NCBI GenBank assembly: GCA_022843905.1
Contig: JALHMT010000016.1
Coordinates: forward strand, 55,923 to 119,922
From: Rubrivivax sp.
GTDB taxonomy: Bacteria > Pseudomonadota > Gammaproteobacteria > Burkholderiales > Burkholderiaceae_C
Direction: 5' to 3'
DNA: 64,000 nucleotides
The notes under the pieces are model-generated. The model was not told the DNA's origin. It worked only from the letters and a program-made list of their open reading frames with translations, and did no database searches. Each line of letters starts with the position of its first letter. Position 1 is the stretch's first letter. A program made the translations under genes and the position numbers. Below, in pieces: positions 33,843-43,675 of this stretch.

Positions 33843-34888
33843 TCGCCCTCCATGGCGGCGCTGTACTCGCCTTTCAGGGCCGCTCGGTTGCACCGTGCGC
33901 GATGCATCAGTGCTCTTTGCGCTGCAACCGTGTTCGAGTCACTGCCAGCCCAGAGGCCCAGCGCCGGTTGCTGCAGGGCGCGTGCAAAGGAGAAGGACAG
34001 TCGCCAAGGCGCGGCAGGTCGAAGGTGCAGGGCGTTCAATCGGTCGCTGGCCAGTGGTCCCGCCTGCCCGCCAGACAGGAAGGCGATGCCCGGCACGGCC
34101 GCGGGAACCACGCGCCGCAGGCACTGCAGCGTGGCGTCGGCCACTTGCTCCACCGTGGGCTGCACCGCGCAGGACAGGCCGGCGATGACCATGTTCGGCT
34201 TCAGGACCATGGCTTCCAGCACCACGCCCTGCAGTGCGAGCTGATCGAAGACGCTGCGCAGCACGGCCTCGGTGACGAACTGGCAGCGCGCCAGCGTATG
34301 GGGTCCGTCCATCAGGACCTCGGGCTCGATGATCGGCACCAGTCCGCACTCCTGGCACAAGGCGGCGTAGCGGGCGAGCGCGTGCGCATTGACTTCGAGG
34401 CAGGCCGAGGTGGGCAGCCGTTCGCCCTCCACGGCGATCACGCCGCGCCACTTGGCGAAGCGAGCGCCCATGGCGAAATTGGCCTGGAGGCGACCGCGCA
34501 GCCCGTCCAGTCCTTCTGTCACCTTCTCTGCCGGATGCGCCGCGAGGGCCTTGGCCCCGGTGTCCACCTTGATGCCGACGAGCAGGCCGGCGTTGCGCGC
34601 GACCTCGACGAAGGGCGTGCCGTCCGATGTCGCCTGCCTCATGGTCTCGTCGACCAGGATCACGCCGCTGATGCAGCTGCGCAGATCCGGCGTGGTCAGC
34701 AGCAGTTCCCGCCAGGCGCGCCGCATCTCCACCGTCGGGGCGATGCCGACGCTGGCGAAGCGCCGGTTGCAGGTGCCGTCGCTCTCGTCCATGGCTAGCA
34801 GGCCCTTGCCGCCTGCGAGCAGGGCTTGTGCAGTCTCGATCAGCGCTTGAAGGTTCACGCCCTGAGGGCTCACGTCCCGAAGGCTCAC
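33839..34888 (-). CDS. Class I fructose-bisphosphate aldolase
   Basis: 349 residues of the eukaryote-like class I family. The Schiff-base lysine is Lys230 (VLKPNMV). Asp34 (AMDES), Lys108 (GIKVD), Lys147 (FAKWR) and Glu188 (IEPE) line the site. The enzyme interconverts fructose-1,6-bisphosphate with triose phosphates and needs no metal. The GTG at 34888 overlaps the phosphoketolase stop as GTGA, but two further in-frame GTGs lie in a 15-bp tandem repeat (34873, 34858). Confidence 0.93.
   Translation of the reverse strand: MSLRDVSPQGVNLQALIETAQALLAGGKGLLAMDESDGTCNRRFASVGIAPTVEMRRAWRELLLTTPDLRSCISGVILVDETMRQATSDGTPFVEVARNAGLLVGIKVDTGAKALAAHPAEKVTEGLDGLRGRLQANFAMGARFAKWRGVIAVEGERLPTSACLEVNAHALARYAALCQECGLVPIIEPEVLMDGPHTLARCQFVTEAVLRSVFDQLALQGVVLEAMVLKPNMVIAGLSCAVQPTVEQVADATLQCLRRVVPAAVPGIAFLSGGQAGPLASDRLNALHLRPAAPWRLSFSFARALQQPALGLWAGSDSNTVAAQRALMHRARCNRAALKGEYSAAMEGE
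34844..34888 (-). repeat. Three imperfect 15-bp repeats carrying alternative GTG starts
   Basis: On the minus strand three 15-mers follow each other, GTGAGCCTTCGGGAC, GTGAGCCCTCAGGGC and GTGAACCTTCAAGCG, coding [15 protein letters not shown]. Each begins with a GTG that could start the aldolase. The repeats lie directly at the phosphoketolase-aldolase junction. Confidence 0.8.
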
Positions 34889-37251
34889 GCCTGACCCCAC
34901 TTCCAGTCGCGGATCTCGGGCATGTCCTGGCCATGCTCGTCGATGTAGTGCTTGTGCTCGATGAGCTTGTCGCGGCACCTCTGAGCCAGATAGTCGGCGG
35001 GGCTGCCCAGGTCCGTCAGGCAGTCCAGGGCCTTCAGCACGAGGTGGAAGCGGTCCAGTTCGTTCTGTACCCGCATGTCGAATGCCGTGGTGATGGTGCC
35101 TTCCTCGCGGTAGCCGTGCACATGCAGCTGGCGATTGGTTCGGCGGTAGGTCAGCTGATGCACCAGCGACGGGTAGCCGTGGAAGCCGAAGACCACGGGC
35201 TGGTTCCGCGTGAAGAGCGAATCGAATCCGGCTTCGTCCAGGCCGTGGGGGTGCTCGCTGGCGGACTGCAGCTTCATCAGGTCAACGACGTTGATGACGC
35301 GGACTTTCAAGGCCGGCAGGTGCTCACGCAGGATAGAGGTGGCAGCCAGAATCTCCAGCGTCGGTGTGTCACCGCAGCAGGCCATCACGATGTCGGGCTC
35401 GCTGCCCTGATCATTGCTGGCCCAGGGCCAGATGCCGACGCCTTTGGTGCAGTGCACGACGGCCTGTTCCATCGTCAGCCACTGCGGCAGGGCGTGCTTG
35501 CCGGCGATCACCACGTTGACATAGTTCCTGCTGCGCAGGCAGTGGTCGGTCACCGACAGCAGGCAGTTCGCATCGGGCGGCAGGTACACGCGCACGATGT
35601 CGGCCTTCTTGTTCACCACGTGGTCGATGAAACCCGGGTCCTGGTGCGTGAAGCCGTTGTGGTCCTGCTGCCAGACGTGCGAGGCCAACAGGTAGTTGAG
35701 TGAGGCGATCGGCCGGCGCCAGGGTAGCTCGCGCGTCACCTTCAGCCACTTGGCATGCTGGCTGAACATCGAGTCGACGATGCGGATGAAGGCCTCGTAG
35801 CTGTTGAACAGGCCGTGGCGGCCGGTCAGCAGGTAGCCTTCGAGCCAGCCCTGGCACTGGTGCTCGCTGAGCATGGAGTCGAGCACCTGGCCGTCGCGTT
35901 GCAGGAACTCGTCGTTGTCCAGGGTCTCTGTATCCCACTGGCGGCTGGTCACTTCGAACACGGCGCCGAGCAGGTTGGAGACCGTTTCATCCGGACCGAA
36001 GATGCGGAAGTTGCGCGCGTTCTGGTTCAGCTTCGCCACATCGCGCAGGAACTGGCCCAGCACCAGCGTGTCCTGGCCCTGGGCTGCACCGGGTGCCGTG
36101 ACCGTCACCGCATGCTCGCGGAAGTCGGGCAGCTGCAGTTCGCGCAGCAGCAGTCCGCCGTTGGCATGCGCGTTGGCGCCCATGCGGCGCTCCCCTTTCG
36201 GCGCCAGGGCCGCCAGCTCGGGCAGCAGGCGTCCATCGAGGTCGAACAGTTCTTCCGGCTTGTAGCTCTTCAGCCAGGCTTCGAGCAGCGCGACGTGCTT
36301 CGGAAACTCGGGGCTGACCAGGATCGGCACCTGGTGCGAGCGGAAGGTGTTCTCGTTCTGCACGCCGTCGACCTCCTTCGGGCCGGTCCAGCCCTTGGGT
36401 GACCTGAGCACGATCATCGGCCAGCGCGGCCGTGTCATCACCTTGCGACGTCTTGCATCGTCCTGGATCTGCCGGATGTGTTCGATGGCCCGGTCGGTGG
36501 CCGCGGCCATCCGTTGGTGCATCGTCAACGGGTCGTGTCCCTCGACGAAGATCGGCGTCCAGCCGCAGCCAAGGAAGTACTGCTCCAGCTCTTCGTGGCC
36601 TATGCGTGCCAGCACGGTCGGATTGCTGATCTTGAAGCCGTTCAGGTGCAGGATCGGCAGCACGGCGCCGTCGGTGACGGGGTTGAGCAGCTTGTTCGAG
36701 TGCCAGGCCGTGGCGAGCGGGCCGGTCTCCGCTTCACCATCGCCGACCACACAGGCCACGATCAGGCCGGGGTTGTCGAAGACCGCGCCGAAGGCGTGGC
36801 TGAGCGAATAGCCCAGTTCGCCGCCCTCGTTGATCGAGCCCGGCGTCGTCGGCGCCACGTGGCTGGAGATGCCGCCCGGGAACGAGAACTGCTTGAACAG
36901 CTTCTTCAGGCCCGACGTGTCCTGCGTGATGCCGGGATAGACCTCGCTCCACGTGCCTTCGAGGTAGACGTTGGCGACCAGCGCGGCGCCGCCATGCCCC
37001 GGGCCCGAGACGTAGAACATGTTCAGGTCGTACTTCTGGATGGCGCGGTTCAGGTGCACGTAGATGAAGTTCTGCCCCGGCACCGTGCCCCAGTGGCCGA
37101 CCACGAGAGGCTTGACATGGGCCAGGGTCAATGGCTCGCGCAGCAGCGGGTTGTCGTAGAGGTAGAGCTGGCCGACCGAGAGGTAGTTGGCAGCGCGCCA
37201 GTACGCGTCCATGGCGTGGAGCTGGTCGGGTGACAGGGTGGTGGGGTTCAT
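34885..37251 (-). CDS. xfp: Phosphoketolase (xylulose-5-P/fructose-6-P)
   Basis: 788 residues, full length. The thiamine-diphosphate domain has [12 protein letters not shown] (83-94) and GDGEAETG (170-177), followed by WHSNKLLNP. The C-terminal domain ends [19 protein letters not shown]. It splits xylulose-5-phosphate (or F6P) into glyceraldehyde-3-phosphate (or E4P) and acetyl phosphate. With the nearby acetate kinase this yields acetate and ATP. It starts the minus-strand operon with aldolase and phosphatase. Confidence 0.97.
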   Translation of the reverse strand: MNPTTLSPDQLHAMDAYWRAANYLSVGQLYLYDNPLLREPLTLAHVKPLVVGHWGTVPGQNFIYVHLNRAIQKYDLNMFYVSGPGHGGAALVANVYLEGTWSEVYPGITQDTSGLKKLFKQFSFPGGISSHVAPTTPGSINEGGELGYSLSHAFGAVFDNPGLIVACVVGDGEAETGPLATAWHSNKLLNPVTDGAVLPILHLNGFKISNPTVLARIGHEELEQYFLGCGWTPIFVEGHDPLTMHQRMAAATDRAIEHIRQIQDDARRRKVMTRPRWPMIVLRSPKGWTGPKEVDGVQNENTFRSHQVPILVSPEFPKHVALLEAWLKSYKPEELFDLDGRLLPELAALAPKGERRMGANAHANGGLLLRELQLPDFREHAVTVTAPGAAQGQDTLVLGQFLRDVAKLNQNARNFRIFGPDETVSNLLGAVFEVTSRQWDTETLDNDEFLQRDGQVLDSMLSEHQCQGWLEGYLLTGRHGLFNSYEAFIRIVDSMFSQHAKWLKVTRELPWRRPIASLNYLLASHVWQQDHNGFTHQDPGFIDHVVNKKADIVRVYLPPDANCLLSVTDHCLRSRNYVNVVIAGKHALPQWLTMEQAVVHCTKGVGIWPWASNDQGSEPDIVMACCGDTPTLEILAATSILREHLPALKVRVINVVDLMKLQSASEHPHGLDEAGFDSLFTRNQPVVFGFHGYPSLVHQLTYRRTNRQLHVHGYREEGTITTAFDMRVQNELDRFHLVLKALDCLTDLGSPADYLAQRCRDKLIEHKHYIDEHGQDMPEIRDWKWGQA

Positions 37252-37488
37252 TGTTCAAGGGCTCCGGTGCCATCGCATGGGGGACTGCGCCCACCTGCCG
37301 CGAACCGCTTCTGTCATGGCTGCGCGCAAGGGGTTTGACCACCAACGAGGCTCGCGAGCCCGGCCGGCCCTGACGAACATAGGGGGCGGCCGCGCGGCGG
37401 TCTGTGCGTTGGGAAACACTGCCTGCTGCTTCAGCCGTGGTGCGCCACTGAACAGACGCCGACCGTGTGCCGCGACCAGGCTTGTCGC

Positions 37489-38169
37489 GTGACCACCTCA
37501 TCGCACGAGCCCCCGGTCCATCACCCGGACTGGCTGAAGCGGACGCTGCCGGTTTCCATCACCAGGCAGCAGGTCAAGAACAGCCCCGACTTCGACAGCG
37601 ACCAGCCGGTATCGCGGCAGAACGAAGAACAGTACCTCGGGTACTACGGCTACCCTTACTACTGGGGCGGCGGTGGCATGTGGGGCGAAGGGCTGTACCC
37701 GTATGCGATGGTGCCGGGCTATGCGCCCGGGTACGCCGTGGACCGCGTCGAGCGCGAACGGGAACTCGAAGCCTACCTGCGCGACGAGCGCGCCCGCCAC
37801 CGCAACGACGACCCGCACCTGCGCAGCTGCAGCGCGGTCACGGGCTACCACATCTCTGCGACCGATGGCGACATCGGCCATGTGTCGTGCTTCCTCGTGG
37901 ACGACGAGACCTGGGCCATCCGTTCCCTGATCATCGACACGAGCAACTGGTGGGGCGGCCACAAGGTGCTGGTGGCACCGCCGTGGATCATGGGCGTGCA
38001 TTGGTTCGACCAGATCGTCACCGTCGACCTCAGCCGCGAGTCCATCAAGAACGCGCCGCCCTACGACTCGACCAGCGATTGGGGCCGCGACCAGGAGCTG
38101 GGTCTGTACCGGCATTACGGCCGCAGTGGCTACTGGGCCGGCAGCACCGTGCCCGAGCCCGTGATCTGA
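37489..38169 (+). CDS. PRC-barrel protein, N-terminally truncated
   Basis: The 226-codon frame from GTG 37489 opens in the middle of a tandem-PRC protein: LPVSITRQQVKNSPDFDSDQ then PVSRQNEEQYLGYYGYPYYW normally follow a first PRC domain. The second PRC domain is complete (TGYHISATDGDIGHVSCFLV, SNWWGGHKVLVAPPWI). The first 60-70 residues of the family are missing, so the gene is probably 5'-truncated; GTG at 37465 is a second possible start. Confidence 0.75.
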   Translation: MTTSSHEPPVHHPDWLKRTLPVSITRQQVKNSPDFDSDQPVSRQNEEQYLGYYGYPYYWGGGGMWGEGLYPYAMVPGYAPGYAVDRVERERELEAYLRDERARHRNDDPHLRSCSAVTGYHISATDGDIGHVSCFLVDDETWAIRSLIIDTSNWWGGHKVLVAPPWIMGVHWFDQIVTVDLSRESIKNAPPYDSTSDWGRDQELGLYRHYGRSGYWAGSTVPEPVI

Positions 38170-38221
38170 CATCGCCATCGGGCGTGTCAGGCGCTGACCC
38201 CGGGGCGCAGGCGGCCTCGGT

Positions 38222-39409
38222 TCAGCTGGTGGCGATCGCGGATTCGGCGGCGAGTCCGCACAGGGCCCAGGTGTGTCGGGCGATCTGCTCGTCTTCCTGG
38301 GAGGGCAGGACCTGCACCGTGCAACGCGATCCGTCGCGGCCCACCCGACCGAGCCCGTGTCGATTCCGGGCCTCGTCCAGTTCGACGCCCAGGCTGGACA
38401 GGTGCGCGCAGACCTCGGCCCGAACCTGGGCGTCATGTTCACCGATGCCGCCGGTGAAGACGATCTGGTCGACGCCACCCAAGGCCACGATCATGGCGCC
38501 CAGCTCCTTGGCGACCCGGTAGCAGAACATCTCGATGGCCAGCCGTGCTTCGCCGTTCGTGGCCGCTGCGTCGTGAAGCGCGCGCATGTCACTGCTGACG
38601 CCCGACAGGCCCAGCAGCCCGCTGCGGTGGTCGACCAGGTCTGCGATCGCCGTTGCATCCAGCTTCATCTCGCGCATCAGGTGGACCAGCACGCCGGGAT
38701 CCAGGTCCCCGCTGCGCGTGCCCATGATCAGGCCCCCGGTGGGCGTCAGACCCATGCTGGTATCGATCGAGATGCCCTGGCGCACGGCGGTGATGCTGGC
38801 GCCGTTGCCCAGATGGGCAATGATCAGCCGCCTGGGCAGCGCACTTCCGAGCTGGCGAACGATCGACTCGCAGGACAGGCCGTGGAAGCCGTAGCGCTGG
38901 ATGCCTTCGGCGCGCAACTCGCGCGGCAGCGGCAGGGTGCTGGAGACCAGCGGCATGGCAGCGTGGAAGCAGGTGTCCAGACAGGCCACCTGAGGCAGCC
39001 CGGGAAAGTGTTTCTCGGCGAATCGAATGACGGCCAGCGCTGCAGGCGTGTGCAGCGGGGCGAAGACAGTAGCTGCTTCGAGCTCGGCCATCACCTGCGC
39101 GTCGATGAGGCCATGTTCACGCAGCCTCGGACCACCGTGCACGACCCGGTGCCCGATGACCCGCGGAGGAGGTGACTGCCTGTCTGCAAGCCATTGGCCG
39201 ATGCGCCCGACGGCGTCACCGGCATTCGCCATGGGGCAGGCCTCGTGCAGCAGCGTGACGCCGTGCTCATCTGCTGCATGAAGTGAGGCGCTTGCACCGC
39301 CGAGCCCTTCGGCTTCGCCGGACAGCAGGCGCCTGAGCTCGGCACTACCTGATTGGTAGAGACCGAACTTCAGCGACGATGAGCCACAGTTCAAGGCCAG
39401 CAGGTGCAT
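38222..39409 (-). CDS. ackA: Acetate kinase
   Basis: 395 residues, full length. The N-terminal phosphate loop is NCGSSSLKF (7-15), then HRVVHGG, HLGNGASITAV, DTSMGLTPTGGLIMGTRSGD, and near the C-terminus FTGGIGEH. It transfers phosphate from acetyl phosphate to ADP. It is the natural partner of the phosphoketolase nearby, though on a separate minus-strand unit beyond the PRC-barrel gene. Confidence 0.96.
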   Translation of the reverse strand: MHLLALNCGSSSLKFGLYQSGSAELRRLLSGEAEGLGGASASLHAADEHGVTLLHEACPMANAGDAVGRIGQWLADRQSPPPRVIGHRVVHGGPRLREHGLIDAQVMAELEAATVFAPLHTPAALAVIRFAEKHFPGLPQVACLDTCFHAAMPLVSSTLPLPRELRAEGIQRYGFHGLSCESIVRQLGSALPRRLIIAHLGNGASITAVRQGISIDTSMGLTPTGGLIMGTRSGDLDPGVLVHLMREMKLDATAIADLVDHRSGLLGLSGVSSDMRALHDAAATNGEARLAIEMFCYRVAKELGAMIVALGGVDQIVFTGGIGEHDAQVRAEVCAHLSSLGVELDEARNRHGLGRVGRDGSRCTVQVLPSQEDEQIARHTWALCGLAAESAIATS

Positions 39410-39710
39410 TTCGATGTCGGGTCCCGGTGCGGCTTTGGAAGCGATGCCCGCGCGAATTGCTGTCGCGCTGGAAACCGTCCAATATCCTTCAGCAGGCCGC
39501 TTCGGGTCCGTTCGGCGCCGCACATGCCTGTGAGCAGCTGCTTGCCTGGCTGCGAATTGCCAGGACCCTGGTGGGCGCAGCGACGCGCTGCGGCCGTCTT
39601 CGAACCTGGCGCCCAAGCCGACTCGAACGCCGGCTTGGGGGCGCGACCCCATACGCGTGCGACGGGACTCTCACCGGCTCCGGTGACGCGACAGCCAGAG
39701 CTTCTGTGTG
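39410..39710. other. Unassigned stretch before the TA relic
   Basis: Open frames exist on both strands, but none resembles a known family; the coding looks decayed. I see no repeat or promoter I can defend. Confidence 0.3.
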
Positions 39711-39966
39711 TGGTTTGTGCGGGTGGCGCAGCTGCGCATGCAGGCCGAGTTCATCACACGCGGGCTTCGCTCGTGCAACGCCGCGCGTTCGCGGCTGGCG
39801 AAGAAGGGCAAGTGACACGTGTCGCAAGGCTGGGCAAAGCCCGTTCCTCAAGGAACTGATCGTTCCTTCCGGACGATCGGGCTACGTGGCTCTCTTCGAG
39901 ATCGAGGACGAATCCAGCGTCGCCGTGCTGGCGGTGCGTCGCCAACGCGAAGACGACCATCACTGA
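39711..39966 (+). pseudogene. Toxin-antitoxin relic: antitoxin stub plus ParE-type toxin tail
   Basis: A frame through 39738-39815 reads LRMQAEFITRGLRSCNAARS then RLAKKGK and stop, an internally deleted antitoxin. From about 39822 another frame reads CRKAGQSPFLKELIVPSGRS, then GYVALFEIEDESSVAVLAVR and RQREDDHH and stop, the conserved end of RelE/ParE toxins. The catalytic body of the toxin is missing. The antitoxin part shares 39 nt with the relic at 24.4 kb. Confidence 0.75.
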
Positions 39967-40146
39967 CGCGCGAGTCTCTCGCCACTGCGAGTGGCCGGCT
40001 GCAGAAGTCGCGAGACCGTCATCGAGGTCGCCGCTGCCGTCATTTGGCTGCGGAAACCGTCGCATTGACATCGCTCGATGAGTGCGTCCGGGCCTGCGAC
40101 AGAGACCTGGCCAGCTTGGTTCGGCGAGCATTTGACGAGGATGGAC

Positions 40147-40215
40147 CCGACCAGTTCACGCGCCCTGCACAGCAATGGCGTGATGCCGATGCCGCCGGCC
40201 AGCAGCGGCGACCGG
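40147..40215 (-). pseudogene. Fragment of a ferredoxin-NAD(P) reductase-like domain
   Basis: Only RSPLLAGGIGITPLLCRARE is recognisable, matching the NAD-binding AGGIGITPL motif of ferredoxin-reductase-fold oxidoreductases such as phthalate or vanillate dioxygenase reductases. The frame then runs into unrelated sequence and no flavin or iron-sulfur parts are visible. It is a short scrap and could be coincidental. Confidence 0.4.
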
Positions 40216-40274
40216 TCGGCTTGCGGCGATGGCGGAAAAGCATTGCAGGGGCCGGGACACGGCGTTGCACGCGG

Positions 40275-41324
40275 TCAGCGCTGCGAGTTGCCCAGGCGAG
40301 CACAGATGGCGACCGCCTCGTCCATCATCGACGCCACCACCTCGCCGGCCGGGCGGATGTCATGCACCAGGCCGACGCCCTGGCCCATCAGCCAGGGCAT
40401 TTCCTCCCAATCGGCTTCGGTCTCGGGCGTGGGCAGGATGACGTTGAACTTGTTCATCGGCATCGGCTGGCCGTAGAGCACGGTTTTGCCCACCACAGGC
40501 AAACCGCTGCGCTCGACCGGCACTTCGGCCAGCCGGTGATTCCACTCCGCCACCACCGTGTTCTTCTGCAGCCGCATCGGGTTGAAGAAGGGCATCTCGG
40601 GGCCGAAGATCGAGCTGAACACCGTGTCTTCGCCCTTGGCCGCGACGATGCGGCGCTTGTGCTCGTCGTGCACGGCCGACTCCAGCGTGGCCACCATGCG
40701 CGTGCCCACCCACACCGCATCGGCGCCGAGCGCCAGCGCCGCCGCCACGCCGCGGCCGTCGCTGATGCCGCCGGCGCCCAGCACCATGGCGCGGCCGCCC
40801 ACCGCGTCGACGATGGACGGCAGCAGCACGAAGGTCGGCAGGCCCGCGCCATGGGGCAAGCCCTGGTAGTTGTGGCCGCCGGCCTCGTAGCCCTGCGCAA
40901 CGATGGCTTCGGCACCCGCCTCGACGGCACGCTGCGCATCGTCGGCGCTGCCCACCTGTTCCCAGTAGGCCACGCCGGCCTCGCGCAGCAGCGCTCGGTT
41001 GGCGTCCGACGGGTGGCCCCAGTGCCAGGACACGATGGGCACGCGCTCTTCGGCGCACACCTTCACCTGCGCGTCGTTGTCGAAGCAGGTGATGAAGTTG
41101 ACGTTGAAAGGTGCATCGGTGGCCGCGCGGATGGCGCGGATGTACTCGCGCAGCAACTCGGGCGGCGTGAAGCCCACGCCCAGCGCGCCGATGCCGCCGG
41201 CCTTGCACACGGCGATGGTCAGCGCGGGTGTCATGCCGGCGAAGGCCATGCCGGCGCAGGCGAAAGGGTGGCGCACGCCGTAGCGCTGGGTGAAGCGGGT
41301 GGCGATGGATGGGGTCGGGGCCAT
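40275..41324 (-). CDS. Nitronate monooxygenase family (2-nitropropane dioxygenase-like) flavoprotein
   Basis: 349 residues. TIM-barrel FMN enzyme with the phosphate-binding KAGGIGALGVGFTPPE, QGYEAGGHNYQGLPHG near the active site and GAGGISDGRGVAAALALGAD. It oxidises nitronates or related substrates with oxygen. AAGGAG lies 7 nt before the ATG. It is the last gene of an operon with an amidase and a MOSC protein, 22 nt after the latter. Confidence 0.9.
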   Translation of the reverse strand: MAPTPSIATRFTQRYGVRHPFACAGMAFAGMTPALTIAVCKAGGIGALGVGFTPPELLREYIRAIRAATDAPFNVNFITCFDNDAQVKVCAEERVPIVSWHWGHPSDANRALLREAGVAYWEQVGSADDAQRAVEAGAEAIVAQGYEAGGHNYQGLPHGAGLPTFVLLPSIVDAVGGRAMVLGAGGISDGRGVAAALALGADAVWVGTRMVATLESAVHDEHKRRIVAAKGEDTVFSSIFGPEMPFFNPMRLQKNTVVAEWNHRLAEVPVERSGLPVVGKTVLYGQPMPMNKFNVILPTPETEADWEEMPWLMGQGVGLVHDIRPAGEVVASMMDEAVAICARLGNSQR

Positions 41325-41346
41325 GTGGTTCTCCTTCGGGGCGGGT

Positions 41347-42123
41347 TCAGTTGGGAGCGTGCAAGGCGTCGCCAGGGCGCAGGGTGCCGCTGCCCAGCAG
41401 CTCGACGTAGACACCCATGTCGCCGTGGCGGAAGTTCTTGATCAGCGCCTGGGGCACACCCAGGTCGCGCGCACCGGTGGCGGGGTCGACATTCGTGGCC
41501 GCGCAGCGCCGGGTGCGCAGCACCCCGCGCGCCGGCAGTTCACCCAGGCGCAGTTCCTGGTCGACCCAGGCCAGCTCTTCCCAAGCCTGGCCGCCGTCGT
41601 AGTAGACGTTGGCGCGAAAGCGCAACGGGTCCAGTTCGCGGCCCATGCGGGTGCCCAGGTCCCGCACGCTGGCCAGGTTGATGAGGGACACGGACTGCAT
41701 GAGCGTGGGCGACACCACGCTGACATCGGTGAAACGTTGATTGCCGGCCTTCACAAGTTGCGGGCGGCCCTCCAGGCGGCCGCCCAGGTAGCTGGCGAAG
41801 AAGTCGCTGGCACGCGCCAGGTCGTCTTCGTCGTCCAGCACCAGGTCCAGCACCGTGCCATCGGGCGCCCGCACCGCCATGCGGCACCCGTCGTCCGAGA
41901 CTCTCGTGCGCAGTGCGGCCAACTGCTCGTGCAACATGAGCATCAGGAAATCGGTCTTGGGGCGCGGCGCGTACTGCGCAGCCTCGTAGGTCCAGCGGCC
42001 GTTGGTGACGGCCCATTCGCGGTCGCGCGGGAATCCTCGGCCCGCCTGCAGAGGCACGCTGTGCAGCGGTTCCGGCGACAAGCCCTTGACGGGATAGCGG
42101 TACAGGGCGGTGATGGTTCTCAT
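41347..42123 (-). CDS. MOSC-domain protein
   Basis: 258 residues. The N-terminal β-barrel (MRTITALYRYPVKGLSPEPL) is followed by the MOSC domain with the conserved Cys in TRRCAATNVDP and the closing GVYVELLGSGTLRPGD. MOSC proteins, such as YcbX and mARC, bind molybdenum cofactor and reduce N-hydroxylated compounds. It starts inside the amidase stop (ATGA) and precedes the nitronate monooxygenase by 22 nt, so the operon may handle N-oxidised compounds. Confidence 0.9.
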   Translation of the reverse strand: MRTITALYRYPVKGLSPEPLHSVPLQAGRGFPRDREWAVTNGRWTYEAAQYAPRPKTDFLMLMLHEQLAALRTRVSDDGCRMAVRAPDGTVLDLVLDDEDDLARASDFFASYLGGRLEGRPQLVKAGNQRFTDVSVVSPTLMQSVSLINLASVRDLGTRMGRELDPLRFRANVYYDGGQAWEELAWVDQELRLGELPARGVLRTRRCAATNVDPATGARDLGVPQALIKNFRHGDMGVYVELLGSGTLRPGDALHAPN

Positions 42124-43538
42124 GACGGTTCCGGAGTCGGGGGCAGCCAGGGTTGCAGTGCGGCGGCGATGGCCAGCAGCCGACGGTCACTGCCCTGCGG
42201 GCCGTCGAGCATCAGGCCCACCGGCAGCTGGTCTTCCTGTTCGGCCACGCAGCCGGCGGGGAGGCTGACGCTCGGCAGGCCCAGGATGCTGGCCGGCCCG
42301 CAGTGGCGCACATAGGTGTCGAAGGTGGGCCAGCGCCGGCCGTCCATCTGCACCGTCTCGTCTTCGCCGATGCGGGCGGCTGGCAAAGGCGTGGTGGGCA
42401 GAACCAGCGCGTCCAACGCATGCCGGGCAAGGCCGACCGCCCAGGCAGGCCGCCATCGGTTGCGGACCTCGGTCAACGCGGCCGAGTAGGCTGCCGCGTC
42501 AGGCCCGCCGCCCTGGGCGAGGTGGTTGAAGATGGCCCGGACGTCCGGGCTGCCGGTGGCGCCGGCCACCTGATGGATGTCGAACGGCAGGCCGTGATCG
42601 GCGAAGTAGGCGCGAAGAGACGGGAGGTTCTCGTGCATCGCAACGGTGAGCGCGACCTGCCCCAGCGCGGCCAGATCGACGTCCATGCTCATGGGCACCA
42701 GAACCACGCCTGCCGCAGCCAAGCCCTTCAAGGCGTCCTGCAATCGGGTCGCCATGCCCGCATGCAGGTCCATCCAGAACTCTCGGGGCACGCCCAGACG
42801 CAACCCACGGGGTGGCAAGGCCTGCAATTGCGGGTCTTCGCCGCAGACCACGGCATCCAGCAAGGCACAGTCGGCCGCGCTGCGCGCCATGGGCGCTGCG
42901 GTGTCACGCGACGGCACGGAGATGGGTATCACGCCGCGCCTCGGCCAGCGGCCCGTGCTGGGCCTGAAGCCCACGACGCCACACAATGCCGCCGGGATGC
43001 GGATGGAGCCCCCGGTGTCGGTTCCCAGCCCCACAGGCGCCAGCCGCGCGGCAACGGCCGCCGCCGTGCCACCGCTGGAGCCCCCGGCCATACGGCCAGG
43101 TGCATGCGGGTTGCGAACAGCGCCATAGGCTGCATTGCCGCTGGTCACACCCAGAGCGAACTCGTGCAGGTTGCTCTTGCCCAGTACGACGGCGCCTGCC
43201 GCCCGCAAAGGTGCCACGCAATCGGCGTCGCGCAGCGGCCTGTGGCCGGCCAGGGCAGGACTGCCGGCAGTGCAGGGCCAGCCGGCCACGTCGATGTTGT
43301 CCTTCACCACCATGGGCAGGCCATGCAGCAGCCCTCGCCTCCCTGCCGGCACGTCGTCGGCCAGCCGTGCTGCCTGGCGCACCATGTCAGGGTCCGCATG
43401 GGTCATGGCATGCAGGTCGGCGCGCGCCTGCATGCACCGCATGAGGGCTTGCGCATACTCCAGGGCACCGAGGTCACCACGCCGCAGCAGCTGCAAGGCA
43501 TGAGAGGCATCGAGCGCGGCCAGTTCGGTGTCGGTCAT
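42120..43538 (-). CDS. Amidase (amidase-signature family)
   Basis: 472 residues. The Ser-cisSer-Lys triad is Lys79 (VVKDNIDVAG), Ser154 (GGSSGGTAAAV) and Ser178 (GTDTGGSIR). It hydrolyses an amide to acid and ammonia; the substrate is not predictable. It is first gene of the amidase-MOSC-nitronate monooxygenase operon, divergent from the LuxR gene 138 bp away. Confidence 0.93.
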   Translation of the reverse strand: MTDTELAALDASHALQLLRRGDLGALEYAQALMRCMQARADLHAMTHADPDMVRQAARLADDVPAGRRGLLHGLPMVVKDNIDVAGWPCTAGSPALAGHRPLRDADCVAPLRAAGAVVLGKSNLHEFALGVTSGNAAYGAVRNPHAPGRMAGGSSGGTAAAVAARLAPVGLGTDTGGSIRIPAALCGVVGFRPSTGRWPRRGVIPISVPSRDTAAPMARSAADCALLDAVVCGEDPQLQALPPRGLRLGVPREFWMDLHAGMATRLQDALKGLAAAGVVLVPMSMDVDLAALGQVALTVAMHENLPSLRAYFADHGLPFDIHQVAGATGSPDVRAIFNHLAQGGGPDAAAYSAALTEVRNRWRPAWAVGLARHALDALVLPTTPLPAARIGEDETVQMDGRRWPTFDTYVRHCGPASILGLPSVSLPAGCVAEQEDQLPVGLMLDGPQGSDRRLLAIAAALQPWLPPTPEPS

Positions 43539-43675
43539 GATGTCGCCAGACTAGGTCCGGACCGGCGAGGGCGGGCATCCTCAAGAATGACGATCCCTGC
43601 GCCTTGGGGGTTCGCCCCCTGGCGGCGTGCTGTGACCGTCGGCTACGCTGGCATCACTATTGCAGGGGCACCTTC

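Noticed and set aside
24423..39773. The two 39-nt copies as recombination ends of a 15-kb mobile island
   Set aside because: They are part of conserved antitoxin coding sequence, there is no integrase, and direct-repeat boundaries are not supported by content changes.
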